Source of the DNA: Halosolutus halophilus
GTDB taxonomy: Archaea; Halobacteriota; Halobacteria; Halobacteriales; Natrialbaceae
Length of the DNA stretch: 64,000 bases
Assembly: GCF_022869805.1 (NCBI RefSeq)
Contig: NZ_CP094974.1
Span: 1,612,001-1,676,000 of the forward strand
Direction of reading: 5' to 3'
In this document: positions 7,191-16,499 of the stretch, one piece after another
How the letters are laid out: each line of letters begins with the position of its first letter
How positions within the stretch are numbered: position 1 is the stretch's first letter
Program-made: the position numbers and the translations under genes
Notes under the pieces: model-generated
Told to the model about the DNA's origin: nothing
The model's input: the letters and a program-made list of their open reading frames with translations, nothing else
Database searches by the model: none

Positions 7191-9014
7191 ATGCTCTCGA
7201 TCGCGACCGCCATCGCGGTCGTCGTCGCGGTCACGCTGCTGGGCTCGCTCGCGATCGTCAGGCGAATCCGACGGCCGGAGCCGCGCTGGGGCGACGTCGC
7301 CCGGGCCCGGCTGGTGATGGGGGTTCCGTGGGGATCGCTCGTCGTGATCGCGGTCGTCTTCTCGCTCTACCTGTTCGTCCAGGACGGGATCACCGACTTC
7401 CAGGATCCCGTGACGATCCCCTTCCGATCGTGGTCGTACTTCTACCCGCTCGGAATGGTGATGGCCCCGCTGTCCCACGCCGGACCGGGGCACCTGCTGG
7501 GAAACCTGTTCGGAACGATCGTCGTCGCGCCGATCGCCGAGTACGCGTGGGGCCACTACCCCGACGAGCGCGGCTCCCAGTCGTTCGCGTCGTGGCGAAC
7601 GAACCCGTGGGTGCGGGCGCTCGTGCTCTTTCCCGCGATCGTCGTCGGAATCGCGCTCCTGACGAGCGTCTTCGCGCTCGGGCCGGTGATCGGCTTCTCA
7701 GGCGTCGTCTTCGCGTTCGCCGGCTTCGCCATCGTCCACTACCCTATCGTGACGATCGTCGCCACCCTGGGTATCCAGGGCGTCCTCGTTACGATCTACC
7801 GCGCGTTGCAGTCGCCGATCGCCGTCTACGTCTCCGAGCCCAGCCCGCCGTCGCCGCCGTCGTGGGCCACGATCGCCATCCAGGGCCACGCGCTCGGCTT
7901 CTTCATCGGGCTCGTACTCGGAGCGCTCGTCTGTAGACGCCGCGGCCTGCGTCCCGACGCGGTTCGCGTCTGGCTCGCCGTCCTGCTGTACGGCTTCTCG
8001 AGTTCGCTGTGGGCGATCTACTGGTTCGGCAGTGAGAACACCTACATCCTCTTTCGCGGCCCCGGCGTCGTCGTGGTCACGGTCCTCGCGCTGATCGTCA
8101 CGCTCGCGGTCGCCGGTCCCGACACGCCGCTCGTCCCGCGGGGGTTCGATCGCTTCGTCGGTCGCGTGACGGGATCGACAGCGAGGACACCGACCGATCG
8201 AGCCCTCGAACTCGGCTGCCAGGCCGGGGTCGGAACCGGCAGGGTCGTCGACAGGCCCGATCGGCTCCGGGCGATCGCCGGCGCCACGGGCACCGGAACT
8301 GTAAGCGGGATCGGCGAGTCGCGCCTGTCTGCCGTGACGAATCGGGAAGCCGCGTTCCTCGCCGTGCTCGTCGTCTTCGCAGTCGTCGCGGGGATGGCGG
8401 TCCCGGTCAATCTCTTCGTGCTCGAGGAGTCGACCGCCGCGTCGAACGCGGCGATCGAGGTCGAGGACTACACCGTCACTTACGCGGAGGACGTCGAGAA
8501 CGAACTCGTCACAGCGATCGGGTTCGGACCGCTCCAGGACGACGTCCGGCTGGAGTCGAGCGGCGTGATCGTCGTCAGCGAAGAGCGCGAGATCTGGCTG
8601 GAGGCAGTTTCCACCCAGCGGCTCGCGTTCACCGGCAACGAGACGGTCCACGTCGGCGGTCCCGGCTGGCGCGAGACCGTCCACGTCGATCGAACGGGGT
8701 GGGAACCGGTCGGGAACGACACCGTCTACCAGGTCTGGCTCTGGGAAGACGGCGGCGACCGCCGGATCGCACACGAGTCGAACGCGTCACGGGCCGACGT
8801 CCGGATCGACGACCGGAACGTGACGATCGCGTCCGACGACGGCGACTTCCAACTCGACGTCGAATCCGACGGCACCACCAGCACCGCGCCGGTTCCCGCG
8901 GACAACGAGACGACTACGGCCGACGGGGTCGCGTTCGAACGCGTCGACGACACGATCTACGCGAGTGCGGACGGCACGGAAGTCGCGGTCGCGCGCGAAG
9001 AGAGCTACAACTAG
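7191..9014 (+). CDS. Rhomboid-family intramembrane serine protease with C-terminal extension
   Basis: The protein has 607 residues. The first roughly 330 form a polytopic rhomboid domain: an [13 protein letters not shown] loop (about residues 96-108), the catalytic serine in GFSGVVFAF (S170) and the catalytic histidine in [13 protein letters not shown] (H233). Such proteases cut transmembrane substrates within the bilayer. Further hydrophobic helices follow near residues 250-290. After another membrane segment (about residues 386-410), a C-terminal domain of about 190 residues is beta-rich and acidic and probably lies outside the cell. This extension is unusual for rhomboids and may select substrates. 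The stop overlaps the converging methyltransferase gene by four bases. Confidence 0.9.
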   Translation: MLSIATAIAVVVAVTLLGSLAIVRRIRRPEPRWGDVARARLVMGVPWGSLVVIAVVFSLYLFVQDGITDFQDPVTIPFRSWSYFYPLGMVMAPLSHAGPGHLLGNLFGTIVVAPIAEYAWGHYPDERGSQSFASWRTNPWVRALVLFPAIVVGIALLTSVFALGPVIGFSGVVFAFAGFAIVHYPIVTIVATLGIQGVLVTIYRALQSPIAVYVSEPSPPSPPSWATIAIQGHALGFFIGLVLGALVCRRRGLRPDAVRVWLAVLLYGFSSSLWAIYWFGSENTYILFRGPGVVVVTVLALIVTLAVAGPDTPLVPRGFDRFVGRVTGSTARTPTDRALELGCQAGVGTGRVVDRPDRLRAIAGATGTGTVSGIGESRLSAVTNREAAFLAVLVVFAVVAGMAVPVNLFVLEESTAASNAAIEVEDYTVTYAEDVENELVTAIGFGPLQDDVRLESSGVIVVSEEREIWLEAVSTQRLAFTGNETVHVGGPGWRETVHVDRTGWEPVGNDTVYQVWLWEDGGDRRIAHESNASRADVRIDDRNVTIASDDGDFQLDVESDGTTSTAPVPADNETTTADGVAFERVDDTIYASADGTEVAVAREESYN

Positions 9015-9631
9015 CGCCACTCGATCCGGAAGACCTCCGCGTCGAGGGTCTGCTCGCGTTCCGTGTGGAACTCGAACCGGTTCCCGATCGGCAGCGGGGC
9101 CCGGAACGCGTGTGTCACGGTCGCGCCGTGGTCCGCGGCGAACGACTCCACGAACGACCGACTGTCTTCGTTGTGGATCGTGTAGGAGACGGTGGCGATC
9201 TCGGCCGTCGTCTCGAGAAAGGCGCGGTCGGCGTTTCGATTCCCGTGTTGGGCACCGAACGGCGGGTTCGAAACCACGGTCGCATCGCGCAGCGCGAAGG
9301 GGGGCCGGAGCGCGTCACCGCGAAGCCAGTCGATCGTGCCGGCGCCGACGGTGACCGCGTTCCGCCTGGCGAGTGCGAGCGCGTCCGGATCGACGTCGAC
9401 ACCGACGACTCGCTCCGCGCCGGCGAGCGATGCACCGATCGCCAGCATTCCCGTCCCGGTGCCGAGGTCGAGGACGGGCCGATCGAGGTCGCCCTGGAGG
9501 CCGGCGAGGTGACAGACGTGCGCGGCGAGATCGGCGGGTGTGAGATACTGTTCGAGGGATACGGACGGTTCGGAGAAATCCTCGACGGACTCGAGCCGTC
9601 GGGCGAGCGTTCGACGGGAGGGACCGGGCAT
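9011..9631 (-). CDS. METTL5-like SAM-dependent methyltransferase
   Basis: This 206-residue class I methyltransferase has a SAM-binding glycine motif DLGTGTGMLA (about 55-64), the acidic ribose-binding VGVDVDPDAL and the catalytic NPPFG (122-126). NPPF and the short length are typical of N6-adenine methyltransferases of the METTL5 group. Their eukaryotic member modifies 18S rRNA and archaeal members are presumed to modify rRNA. It is followed, with 7 bp between them, by a conserved small gene upstream on the same strand. Confidence 0.85.
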   Translation of the reverse strand: MPGPSRRTLARRLESVEDFSEPSVSLEQYLTPADLAAHVCHLAGLQGDLDRPVLDLGTGTGMLAIGASLAGAERVVGVDVDPDALALARRNAVTVGAGTIDWLRGDALRPPFALRDATVVSNPPFGAQHGNRNADRAFLETTAEIATVSYTIHNEDSRSFVESFAADHGATVTHAFRAPLPIGNRFEFHTEREQTLDAEVFRIEWR

Positions 9632-9638
9632 GACCGCG

Positions 9639-10046
9639 TCAGTACTCGAGGGTCACGTCGCCGGCGACATCGAGCGTGAGTCCGTCCCGTTCGGCGCGCT
9701 CGGCGGTCGCCGAAAGCGCCGGGCGCACTTTCTCGGGGGCGGCAACGTCGTCGATCGCGACGGTGACGGTTCCGACGCCGAGGAACGAACCGGCGCGCAC
9801 GTAGCGTCGAATCCGATCGATCTCCTCCTGGGTCGCAAGCGAGCAATCGTCGTCGAAACGGGCCTCGACGGTCAGGACGGCCGGTGTCAGTCCCTCGCCG
9901 ATCAGGCCTCGTTTGAACTCGCGGAGGTACTGCGGTGCCGTCGACTCGAGGGCCGCAGCCTCGAGCGTGACGGGCGTGACGTCTGCGGGCCGGCAGCCGT
10001 CGATCGCCGGTTCGCCGTCGGACGTGGAAATCGTACTCATTGCCAT
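9639..10046 (-). CDS. Haloarchaeal protein of unknown function upstream of the methyltransferase
   Basis: The protein has 135 residues from ATG 10046 (133 from the alternative ATG at 10040). It is compact and soluble with alternating strands and helices: a helix around STAPQYLREFKRGL, a strand PAVLTVEARFDDD, and a long helix LATQEEIDRIRRYVRAG. I do not recognise the family. It lies 7 bp upstream of the METTL5-like gene, so the two are probably cotranscribed. A minus-strand TTATGTATTC box near 10088 gives a short leader and excludes the longer frame to 10184. Confidence 0.65.
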   Translation of the reverse strand: MAMSTISTSDGEPAIDGCRPADVTPVTLEAAALESTAPQYLREFKRGLIGEGLTPAVLTVEARFDDDCSLATQEEIDRIRRYVRAGSFLGVGTVTVAIDDVAAPEKVRPALSATAERAERDGLTLDVAGDVTLEY

Positions 10047-10227
10047 GCCATACATGGGCTGCATACAAAAAGTTTGTTGAATACATAATAGTAATACTCG
10101 GCGACGAGCGACGTCACGATCGGACGGTCGCGGTGGAGGAGCACCGGTCACTGGCGACAGCCGGAATTCGTGACACTTTCGCAATAATATCGACTAGAGT
10201 TAAGGCCGTACCGTGTCAGATACACGT

Positions 10228-10398
10228 ATGGAGCAGTGTCCACGGTGCCAGGGGGCCATCGAGGAACTCTCACTGGGCGACGTCTCGACCGTGACGTGTC
10301 CGCACTGTAGCTACGCGGACATTCCGGTCGAGCACGAGCGCCCGCCGGACGAGCGGGAATCCTGGCGAGACGCATTCAATCGGTTCTACGAGGAGTAA
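10228..10398 (+). CDS. Small CPxC zinc-finger protein
   Basis: The 56-residue protein carries paired CPRC (residues 4-7) and CPHC (about 25-28) knuckles, together binding one zinc ion, followed by an acidic tail ending in an amphipathic helix (SWRDAFNRFYEE). Small two-knuckle proteins of this kind are abundant in haloarchaea; their partners are mostly unknown. ATG 10228 is preferred; an in-frame GTG 15 bp upstream is the alternative. Confidence 0.75.
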   Translation: MEQCPRCQGAIEELSLGDVSTVTCPHCSYADIPVEHERPPDERESWRDAFNRFYEE

Positions 10399-10539
10399 CG
10401 AGGTTCGGCGAGACGTGACGCGATTCCAGGCGATATAACAGGTTCGACGTGACGTGACGGTCGGGAAGCGAACCGCCGATCGGATACCCGGACGGAATCA
10501 GCAGTCGCTCGTCGTCGCACTCGAGGGGGAACCTGGGGG

Positions 10540-11562
10540 TTACTCGTTCGCTGCTGCCGGTTCGGCTTCCTCCTCGTGGTCGACGTCCTCGTCGGAACGA
10601 GCGGCGACGAGGCCACCGCGGGCCACGCTGTAGAGCGGTTCGTTCGCGTGCGTGACGCCGCTGATCGAGAACGGGATGTTCGCGTCCTGAAGGTGGTCAC
10701 GGAACAGCGCCTCGAAGCCGTCCGGACTGGAGGTGCCGCCGGTGACGACGACGGGAACGTCCAGTCCTTCCTCGACGTCCTCCTCGTCGACTTCCTTCAC
10801 GATGTTCTCGATCACGTAGTCGAGCAAGTTCTCGTAGTAGATCGAAAGGGCACCCTCGACGCCGCCGACGTCCGTCGTAAAGTCGAGTTCGAAGTCGTCC
10901 TCCTTGATCGAGGTAACCTTGTCGACCGGCGTGCCGGTCGCACGGGCGGCCTGCTCGTCGACCCAGTCGCCACCGCGGGCGACGGAGAACTTCATAACGG
11001 GCACCGCGTAGTAGGCCAGACAGACGTTCGTCATCCCGGCACCGAACGAGATGCCGAGGCCGGTGAAGTTGTTGTCCGCGAGTTCGCTGTAGATGACGGA
11101 CATCCCCTCGTTGATCGGTTCGGAGTCGTACCCCATGTCGTCGAGGAACGACTCGATCGTCTTCTGGTGATACAGCGTCGAAAGATCCGAGTCGATCGGG
11201 TCCGCAGGGGACGAGAAGTAGAGTTTCTCGTCGGGATAGGCAGGTTCGCCCACGACCTGTTCGATGATGAGTTTCATCATCGGGATCGCGCTCTTCTCGT
11301 CGTTCGAGAGGATCCCGTGTTTCATCGGCCGACGGGTCTCCTTGTTGAATATGTTCGCGAAATTCAGGGCGTCGTCACCGACGACGTACACCTTGTCGTC
11401 CTTTCGAATGTGGAGGACTTCACTTCGCGAGAGCATCTGCTCTGCCATATCCGAGTACTCGATCTCTACGAAGGAGTTACGCTGCTGCACGAACACCGTG
11501 TCATTCCCATCCTGCTGTGCCGACAGGATGTTCATCGTTCCAACGTCTAGGCCTTTGGCCAT
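10540..11562 (-). CDS. Salactin-like actin-family protein
   Basis: The 340-residue actin/MreB-fold ATPase carries the phosphate-1 loop [12 protein letters not shown] at the N-terminus. The phosphate-2 loop [15 protein letters not shown] is about halfway along, and the adenosine motif [13 protein letters not shown] is near residue 270. The acidic C-terminal tail (about 20 residues) is disordered. The sequence matches what I know of salactin, the Halobacterium filament-forming actin homologue reported to be dynamic at poles and to help chromosome distribution; the assignment is from memory of the family. A TTTATAATC box on the minus strand 26 bp upstream of the ATG fits a leaderless transcript. 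It lies 96 bp downstream of a CdpA-like membrane protein gene, in the same direction. Confidence 0.85.
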   Translation of the reverse strand: MAKGLDVGTMNILSAQQDGNDTVFVQQRNSFVEIEYSDMAEQMLSRSEVLHIRKDDKVYVVGDDALNFANIFNKETRRPMKHGILSNDEKSAIPMMKLIIEQVVGEPAYPDEKLYFSSPADPIDSDLSTLYHQKTIESFLDDMGYDSEPINEGMSVIYSELADNNFTGLGISFGAGMTNVCLAYYAVPVMKFSVARGGDWVDEQAARATGTPVDKVTSIKEDDFELDFTTDVGGVEGALSIYYENLLDYVIENIVKEVDEEDVEEGLDVPVVVTGGTSSPDGFEALFRDHLQDANIPFSISGVTHANEPLYSVARGGLVAARSDEDVDHEEEAEPAAANE

Positions 11563-11582
11563 GGTTTGTCAAGGCCACTGAC

Positions 11583-11592
11583 GGATTATAAA
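11583..11592 (-). promoter_or_regulatory. TATA box of the salactin gene
   Basis: The minus strand reads GATTTATAAT here, about 26 bp before the ATG at 11562, the canonical spacing for a leaderless haloarchaeal transcript. It implies a promoter separate from the upstream cdpA-like gene. Confidence 0.6.
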
Positions 11593-11658
11593 TCTATGTG
11601 CCGTAATTTCACTTTTTATATTCAGTGCCAAACTAGTATTAACCCGCGTACGGATGGG

Positions 11659-12567
11659 TTAATTCCGATCGAGTATCTCACGCAACCGGCTTCGGACGGT
11701 CGTGAAAAACGAGAACGCCCCGGTGTCGTCGTCCCCAGTCGCTTCTTCCCGCCGTTTCTGTTCGCGGAGTTCCTTCAGTTTCTGCGTCTGGTCGTCGACC
11801 GTCGAACTCGAGGTCGTCGTCGTGGTCTCGCCGCCCTTCAGTCCCTTCAGACCGGCGACCTGCTGATCGACGCCCGACGATCGAGTCGTCTTCGTTCCCG
11901 CGGCAGTGTCGACGTTGACCTCGTCGAACTCGTTCTCGGAGAAGGAGAGACGGTTGTGTTCCGTCTTCTCGACGCCGCCCCAGGAGAGTTCGACGCCCTC
12001 CATCGCGTCGTCGATGTCGCGCTGTACATCGGCGTCGGAGAGTTCCGGGTCGTCGTCTTCGTCGTCGTCCGTCTCGACGTGTTTTGCGGTGCGTGCCATG
12101 TCGAGATAGTGGGCGATCAGCGCCGCGCCGGTCGAGGCGGTGATCCCGGCGAGGCCCACGGCGTAGACCGCGACGACCTGGGCAGTGTAATCGTATCCGT
12201 AGCCGTTCCAGTGGTCCGGATACGCGTACAGGAACCCGCCGATTGCCACGATCGCCACTGCGACGCCGGCGATCGACGTGTACAGCACCCGTCGTTCCGA
12301 CGGGAGCAACACCACGATCCCGAGCATCAGGACCGGCAAGGCCACCATCGCGAGTGCGTATGCAGGTTCCGCCCACGCGAGGTGGGATGCAGTACGGGCC
12401 TCGAACGTGCTACTCCACAGGTAGAGTAGCAGTGCGACGATCGCGAATCCGATTCCACCGAGGAACAATCCGAACCCGAGGTAGACGTCGGTCCGGTCCT
12501 CCGGTTCGCCGATGTATTGGCGATAGAGGTCGAAGAGATAGCCCTCCGAGGGCGATTCCGCTGCCAT
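11659..12567 (-). CDS. cdpA: CdpA-like membrane protein (probable cell-division anchor)
   Basis: This 302-residue protein has five hydrophobic helices in its first 165 residues, then a long, acidic, Ser/Thr-rich cytoplasmic tail of about 135 residues. The tail ends in a charged helix (DDQTQKLKELREQKRREEA) and a short hydrophobic-basic C-terminus. The architecture and N-terminal motif (YLFDLYRQYIGEPEDRTDVY) resemble the haloarchaeal family in which the Haloferax division protein CdpA falls. CdpA anchors PRC-barrel CdpB proteins and the FtsZ ring to the membrane. This identification is from memory and is moderate. ATG 12567 is preferred to the GTG two codons upstream. The neighbour is salactin. 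Confidence 0.65.
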   Translation of the reverse strand: MAAESPSEGYLFDLYRQYIGEPEDRTDVYLGFGLFLGGIGFAIVALLLYLWSSTFEARTASHLAWAEPAYALAMVALPVLMLGIVVLLPSERRVLYTSIAGVAVAIVAIGGFLYAYPDHWNGYGYDYTAQVVAVYAVGLAGITASTGAALIAHYLDMARTAKHVETDDDEDDDPELSDADVQRDIDDAMEGVELSWGGVEKTEHNRLSFSENEFDEVNVDTAAGTKTTRSSGVDQQVAGLKGLKGGETTTTTSSSTVDDQTQKLKELREQKRREEATGDDDTGAFSFFTTVRSRLREILDRN

Positions 12568-12602
12568 AGGCACCCGGTTTACACTCCAGTACTATGACTG
12601 TT

Positions 12603-12637
12603 GGGACGAGTGACTGGTCTCGTTCAGTCACAGTCCC
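12603..12637. repeat. Nested inverted repeat in the cdpA-like/dph2 divergent region
   Basis: GGGAC and GTGACT (12603-12615) face AGTCAC and GTCCC (12626-12637) around a 10-nt loop, giving an 11-bp stem with small bulges. It lies about 40 bp upstream of the cdpA-like start, the right distance for a regulator site or a 5' leader hairpin. Confidence 0.6.
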
Positions 12638-12883
12638 GACTGATTTAGTAAAATGTTTGAACTATAATCGCACGTAGAATACATCGATACGGGATCGATT
12701 GTTACGTTGTATCGACACGTGCGAGACGACAGTAACGTCGTTCTCGTCACGGACGGACCCTCCGGCACTGACGGCCACCACCGCTCCTGAGGCGAATCCC
12801 TCGTCGAGCCAGTCGACCCGTTCGCCGATCGCACCCGTCCACCGATCACACACGTCGAGCGGCCGGTATCGGAAGCGTCGCCG

Positions 12884-12890
12884 TTATACG
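12884..12890 (+). promoter_or_regulatory. TATA-like box of dph2
   Basis: A TTATACG element lies 27 bp before the dph2 ATG at 12913, consistent with a leaderless transcript and with the chosen start. Confidence 0.5.
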
Positions 12891-12912
12891 TCCGTGGCTG
12901 TAACAACGGCCA

Positions 12913-13962
12913 ATGAGTCAGGAGTCGGAGTACAGCGAGGGAGACCTCAGGAAGACCGGAATGCGTCTCAAACACGATCGCGAGTGGGACTACGAACTCG
13001 AGACGATCGTGGAGACGATCGAGGACCGAGACGCGACGAAGGTCGGGCTACAGTTTCCCGAAGGGCTGAAACGGCGCGGCCCGGCCGTCGCCGACGACCT
13101 CCGGGAACTCGCCGACGACGACGTGACGTTCATGCTCTCGGGCCAGCCGTGTTACGGTGCCTGCGACCTCGATACGTACCTGATGAAACGCACCGACGTG
13201 TTCGTCCACTTCGGCCACTCGCCGATGAAGGACACGGACAAGGTGATCTACGTGCCGCTGTTCTCGAACGTCGAGGTCACGCCGATCATGGAGGAGGCCC
13301 TGGACACGCTCGAACCGCCCGAAGAGATCGAGGGCGTCGGCCTCGTCACCACGGCCCAGCACATGAACCGCTACGAGGAGATGACGGAGTTCTTAGAGGA
13401 GCGGGGCTACGAGGTCCACAGCCGACGGGGCGACGATCGGCTCACTCACGAGGGACAGGTGCTCGGCTGTAACTACGCGAGCGCGGACGTCCCCGCCGAC
13501 CAGGTGCTCTACGTCGGCGGCGGCAAGTTCCACCCGCTCGGACTGGCGATGGAACACCCCGACAAACACGTCGTCATCGCCGACCCGGTCAACAACGTCG
13601 TCACCGTGGCGGACACGGAGAAATTCATGAAACAGCGCTACGGGGCCGTCCACCGGGCGATGGACGCCGAGAAGTGGGGCGTCATCTTCTGTACCAAGAT
13701 CGGCCAGGGGCGCTGGGAGGTCGCCCAGGAGATCCTCGACGGCAACGACGACGCCTACCTCATCACCATGGACGAGGTCACCCCCGATCGCCTACGGAAC
13801 TTCGACATGGACGCCTTCGTCAACACCGGCTGTCCGCGAATCACGACCGACGACGGCCCGCAGTTCCACAAACCCATGCTCACGCCCGGCGAGTACGAGA
13901 TCGCCGTCGGGAACAAGCCGCTCGACGAACTCTCCTTCGACACCTTCCACGGTACCTGGTGA
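12913..13962 (+). CDS. dph2: Diphthamide synthase subunit Dph2
   Basis: The 349-residue radical-SAM-like [4Fe-4S] enzyme transfers the 3-amino-3-carboxypropyl group of SAM to the conserved histidine of elongation factor 2, the first step of diphthamide synthesis. Three cysteines, one per domain, bind the cluster in the archaeal family. Here they are in SGQPCYGAC (C80 or C84), LGCNYAS (C186) and NTGCPRI (near residue 298). The family hallmarks VGLQFPEG and VNTGCPRITTD are intact. It stands alone, divergent from the cdpA-like gene with 345 bp between starts. Confidence 0.95.
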   Translation: MSQESEYSEGDLRKTGMRLKHDREWDYELETIVETIEDRDATKVGLQFPEGLKRRGPAVADDLRELADDDVTFMLSGQPCYGACDLDTYLMKRTDVFVHFGHSPMKDTDKVIYVPLFSNVEVTPIMEEALDTLEPPEEIEGVGLVTTAQHMNRYEEMTEFLEERGYEVHSRRGDDRLTHEGQVLGCNYASADVPADQVLYVGGGKFHPLGLAMEHPDKHVVIADPVNNVVTVADTEKFMKQRYGAVHRAMDAEKWGVIFCTKIGQGRWEVAQEILDGNDDAYLITMDEVTPDRLRNFDMDAFVNTGCPRITTDDGPQFHKPMLTPGEYEIAVGNKPLDELSFDTFHGTW

Positions 13963-14022
13963 GTGATCGGTTTCCGTTCCGATCTCAGCAGGGATATCTC
14001 GGATCGCTAACTCGTTCGGTGT

Positions 14023-14475
14023 ATGCCCTCCGCGATCCGTCGCAGTCGCTGGTGCGTTCCGTTCGCCGGCGTCGTCGTAGCCAGCATCACTGCAGCCGCC
14101 GAGCCGACAGTGGAGCCAGTGGTGGCATCGCTCGTCCAGTTCACGATCGTCGCTAACGTCCTCGCGACGGTCGCCTACGGGATGGCCCTCGCTGGACGAC
14201 CGAACAGGTGGGGCGGTCTTCTCGTCGGAGCACTCATCCGAACCGTGTTCGGCGCGATCCCGGTACTTGGTCCCCTCGTCGACCGGCGAGTCGCTAGTCG
14301 ACGTGGAACCTCCGCGGATGATCGGAAACTGACGATGTCCGTTGATCCGTCGAGGCGCGGGATACGCGTCGACACGGTGCGGTACGGGGTACGCATCGAC
14401 CCGTCAGTCGATCGTCCGGACGCGATCGCGGCAGTTGGTATCGGCTGCCGCCGACGTTCCAGCGACGGTCGCTGA
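14023..14475 (+). CDS. Small membrane protein, unknown function
   Basis: The 150-residue frame has three hydrophobic stretches in its first 90 residues (FAGVVVASITAAA, LVQFTIVANVLATVAYGMAL and LLVGALIRTVFGAIPVLGPLV), and then a basic, low-complexity tail. The first part is plausible as a membrane domain. The tail (after about residue 90) is arginine-rich, unlike neighbouring proteins, and may reflect a frame disturbance or a recently lengthened end. I do not recognise it. Confidence 0.5.
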   Translation: MPSAIRRSRWCVPFAGVVVASITAAAEPTVEPVVASLVQFTIVANVLATVAYGMALAGRPNRWGGLLVGALIRTVFGAIPVLGPLVDRRVASRRGTSADDRKLTMSVDPSRRGIRVDTVRYGVRIDPSVDRPDAIAAVGIGCRRRSSDGR

Positions 14476-14653
14476 TCGATCTCGGATCGTCTCTTCGTTG
14501 TGACTTTGTGGTGCAAACTGCGAAATCCATGATTACATTTGAGAAAAAGAGTGTGTATCTCGCCAGATAGTCACGGAATCGTTGGTAATCGACCGCTGAG
14601 TCCAACACAGTTTGGAGGGAATCTTTTGCCCGCAGCGTCCCGACCAGTAGTCG

Positions 14654-15391
14654 ATGACTAACACGACTTCGCAGGACCGATCGACCGCACCGGTGGACAG
14701 CCTGTTTCGGACCCTCGCGAGCGAGCGCCGACGGACGATCGTCCGCCTCCTCGCCGGCCCATCGCCGGACGGGATCGAGAAAGCCGATCTTGCGGCCCGA
14801 CTCGCGGCAGTGACGAACGAGAAACCTCTCGACGCGGTGACCGACGACGAACGCCGGCAATCGAGCGTCGCGCTCACCCACAGCGATCTGCCGGCCCTGA
14901 CCGACGCCGGACTGCTCGCGGAGCGCGAGGACGGGTCCGTGGCCGCGACCGACCACTGGGCGTTCGACGAGTACGGGTTTGACGACGCGCTCGCGGGGCG
15001 CCCACCCGACGAACTCGACGGGGTGTTCGCGGCGCTCGCGGAGTCGCGTCGGCGGACGATCCTGTCGGTCCTCCGGGACCAGCCCAAGGCGCTCTCGACG
15101 CGAACGCTCGCCCGAAACGTCGCGGCGCGCGAAGCCGAGTTGCCCGAACGATCGGTCCCGTCCGAACGCGTCGATCGGGTGCTCACATCGCTCGTCCACG
15201 TCGACCTTCCTCTGCTCGCGGACGCAGGACTCGTCTCCTACGACGACGCGGAGGGCCGCGTCGCCTACGAGGGCCATCCCGTGCTCCGGACCGCGTGGGT
15301 CGACACCGATCGGGATCCGGGTGCGAACGGTGACGAGATAGGGTTCGATATCACCGCGCGCCTCGCGGGAATCGCACCGTCCAGCGATTGA
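14654..15391 (+). CDS. Tandem winged-helix DNA-binding protein
   Basis: The 245-residue protein consists of two copies of one winged-helix module. The first opens SLFRTLASERRRTIVRLLAG (about residue 16) and the second VFAALAESRRRTILSVLRD (about 122). Each ends with a wing-like segment followed by LPALTDAGLLAERED and LPLLADAGLVSYDDA. This is the ArsR-like haloarchaeal module normally found once per polypeptide, or as a dimer, so the fusion could behave as an intramolecular dimer. Probably a transcription regulator; targets unknown. A stand-alone single module occurs at 32412-32681. Confidence 0.8.
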   Translation: MTNTTSQDRSTAPVDSLFRTLASERRRTIVRLLAGPSPDGIEKADLAARLAAVTNEKPLDAVTDDERRQSSVALTHSDLPALTDAGLLAEREDGSVAATDHWAFDEYGFDDALAGRPPDELDGVFAALAESRRRTILSVLRDQPKALSTRTLARNVAAREAELPERSVPSERVDRVLTSLVHVDLPLLADAGLVSYDDAEGRVAYEGHPVLRTAWVDTDRDPGANGDEIGFDITARLAGIAPSSD

Positions 15392-15503
15392 GCAGGAGGC
15401 CGTTCCAGCGTCGGCGTGCCCGCGTCCCGATCCCCGCCGTCGCGGGCACCCCGATCGATCGGAGACGACAACACTTACCCAGTCGGTCCGCACACGCTCC
15501 GGT

Positions 15504-16355
15504 ATGACGCAGATCCAGAGCGACTGGGGAGACTGGCTGGTTCGCGACATCGAGGACGCCGACCCGGACGGGGTGGCGATCTGGTATCTCGGCTGTAACG
15601 GCTTCGTCCTGAAAGGCCGCGAGGGAACGACGCTCTTCATCGACCCCTACGTCGGCCTGGGCGATCCGCCACGAACGGTGCGGATGATACCCGTGCCGTT
15701 CGATCCGGCGGACGTCACCGCGGCCGACGCCGTGCTCGCGACGCACGAACACACGGATCACGTTCACGGCCCGAGCCAGGCACCGATTCTCGCGACTACC
15801 GGCGCATCCCTCTACGCTCCCGACGACAGCCTCGCGGTCGCCCGCGAGGAGGAAACGTGGACCGACGAGTGGGACGTGAGTGCGGATCAATTCGCTGAGG
15901 TCGAGGAGGGCGAGACCGTCGAAATCGGCGAGTTCACGCTCCACGTTGAGGACTCGCACGACCCGGACGCGACCCACCCGGTCAGTTACGTGCTCGAACA
16001 CGACGCGGGCACGTTCTTCCACGGCGGCGACACGAAGCCGACGGACGAGTTCGAACGCATCGGCGAGGAGTACGACATCGACCTCGGCGTCCTCGCGTTC
16101 GGCACGGTAGGACGGATCCCGGACAAAGAGACGCGAGAGCCCAAACGAACTCGCTGGTACAACGACGAGAACCAGATCGTCGAGGCGGCGGCCGACCTGC
16201 AACTCGATCGCCTCCTGCCGAGTCACTGGGACATGTGGCGTGGCCTGACGTCGGATCCGAAGGTGCTCCATCATCACGCGAAGAGTTTTGCGCATCCGCG
16301 TCGGCTGGAACTGGTCGAGATCGGCGATCGCGTCGACCTCGATGGGAGTAACTGA
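15504..16355 (+). CDS. UlaG-like metallo-beta-lactamase-fold hydrolase
   Basis: The 283-residue enzyme has the metal-binding motif HEHTDHVHG (residues 81-89), further ligand regions in VEDSHDPD and FHGGDTKPTD, and a closing SHWDMWRG. This pattern resembles the L-ascorbate-6-phosphate lactonase (UlaG) branch of the superfamily, but no phosphotransferase or ascorbate genes are present, so the substrate is open. A CTTACCC box about 30 bp upstream supports the ATG. It follows the tandem winged-helix gene at 112 bp, in the same direction. Confidence 0.85.
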   Translation: MTQIQSDWGDWLVRDIEDADPDGVAIWYLGCNGFVLKGREGTTLFIDPYVGLGDPPRTVRMIPVPFDPADVTAADAVLATHEHTDHVHGPSQAPILATTGASLYAPDDSLAVAREEETWTDEWDVSADQFAEVEEGETVEIGEFTLHVEDSHDPDATHPVSYVLEHDAGTFFHGGDTKPTDEFERIGEEYDIDLGVLAFGTVGRIPDKETREPKRTRWYNDENQIVEAAADLQLDRLLPSHWDMWRGLTSDPKVLHHHAKSFAHPRRLELVEIGDRVDLDGSN

Positions 16356-16467
16356 ACGTCAGTGCACACCCGATCGCACGGCGACTGTACGTCGGCGTGT
16401 GAGCACTTCCGGCGACTACGATCGTTCCGCGACAGATCAGCGGTCCTGATTCCCACTCTGCCGTACG

Positions 16468-16475
16468 ATTTATAG
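16468..16475 (+). promoter_or_regulatory. TATA box of the acidic coiled-coil gene
   Basis: ATTTATAG lies about 28 bp upstream of the ATG at 16500, a strong match to a haloarchaeal TATA box at leaderless spacing. A GGGTAA pair (near 16484 and 16495) lies between the box and the start. Confidence 0.55.
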
Positions 16476-16499
16476 TAATGGTAGGGTAACGTTCGGGTA

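Noticed and set aside
12662-12853. Minus-strand frame of 63 codons between the CdpA-like gene and dph2
   Set aside because: It overlaps the promoter region, uses codons unlike neighbours, and shows no protein-like pattern.
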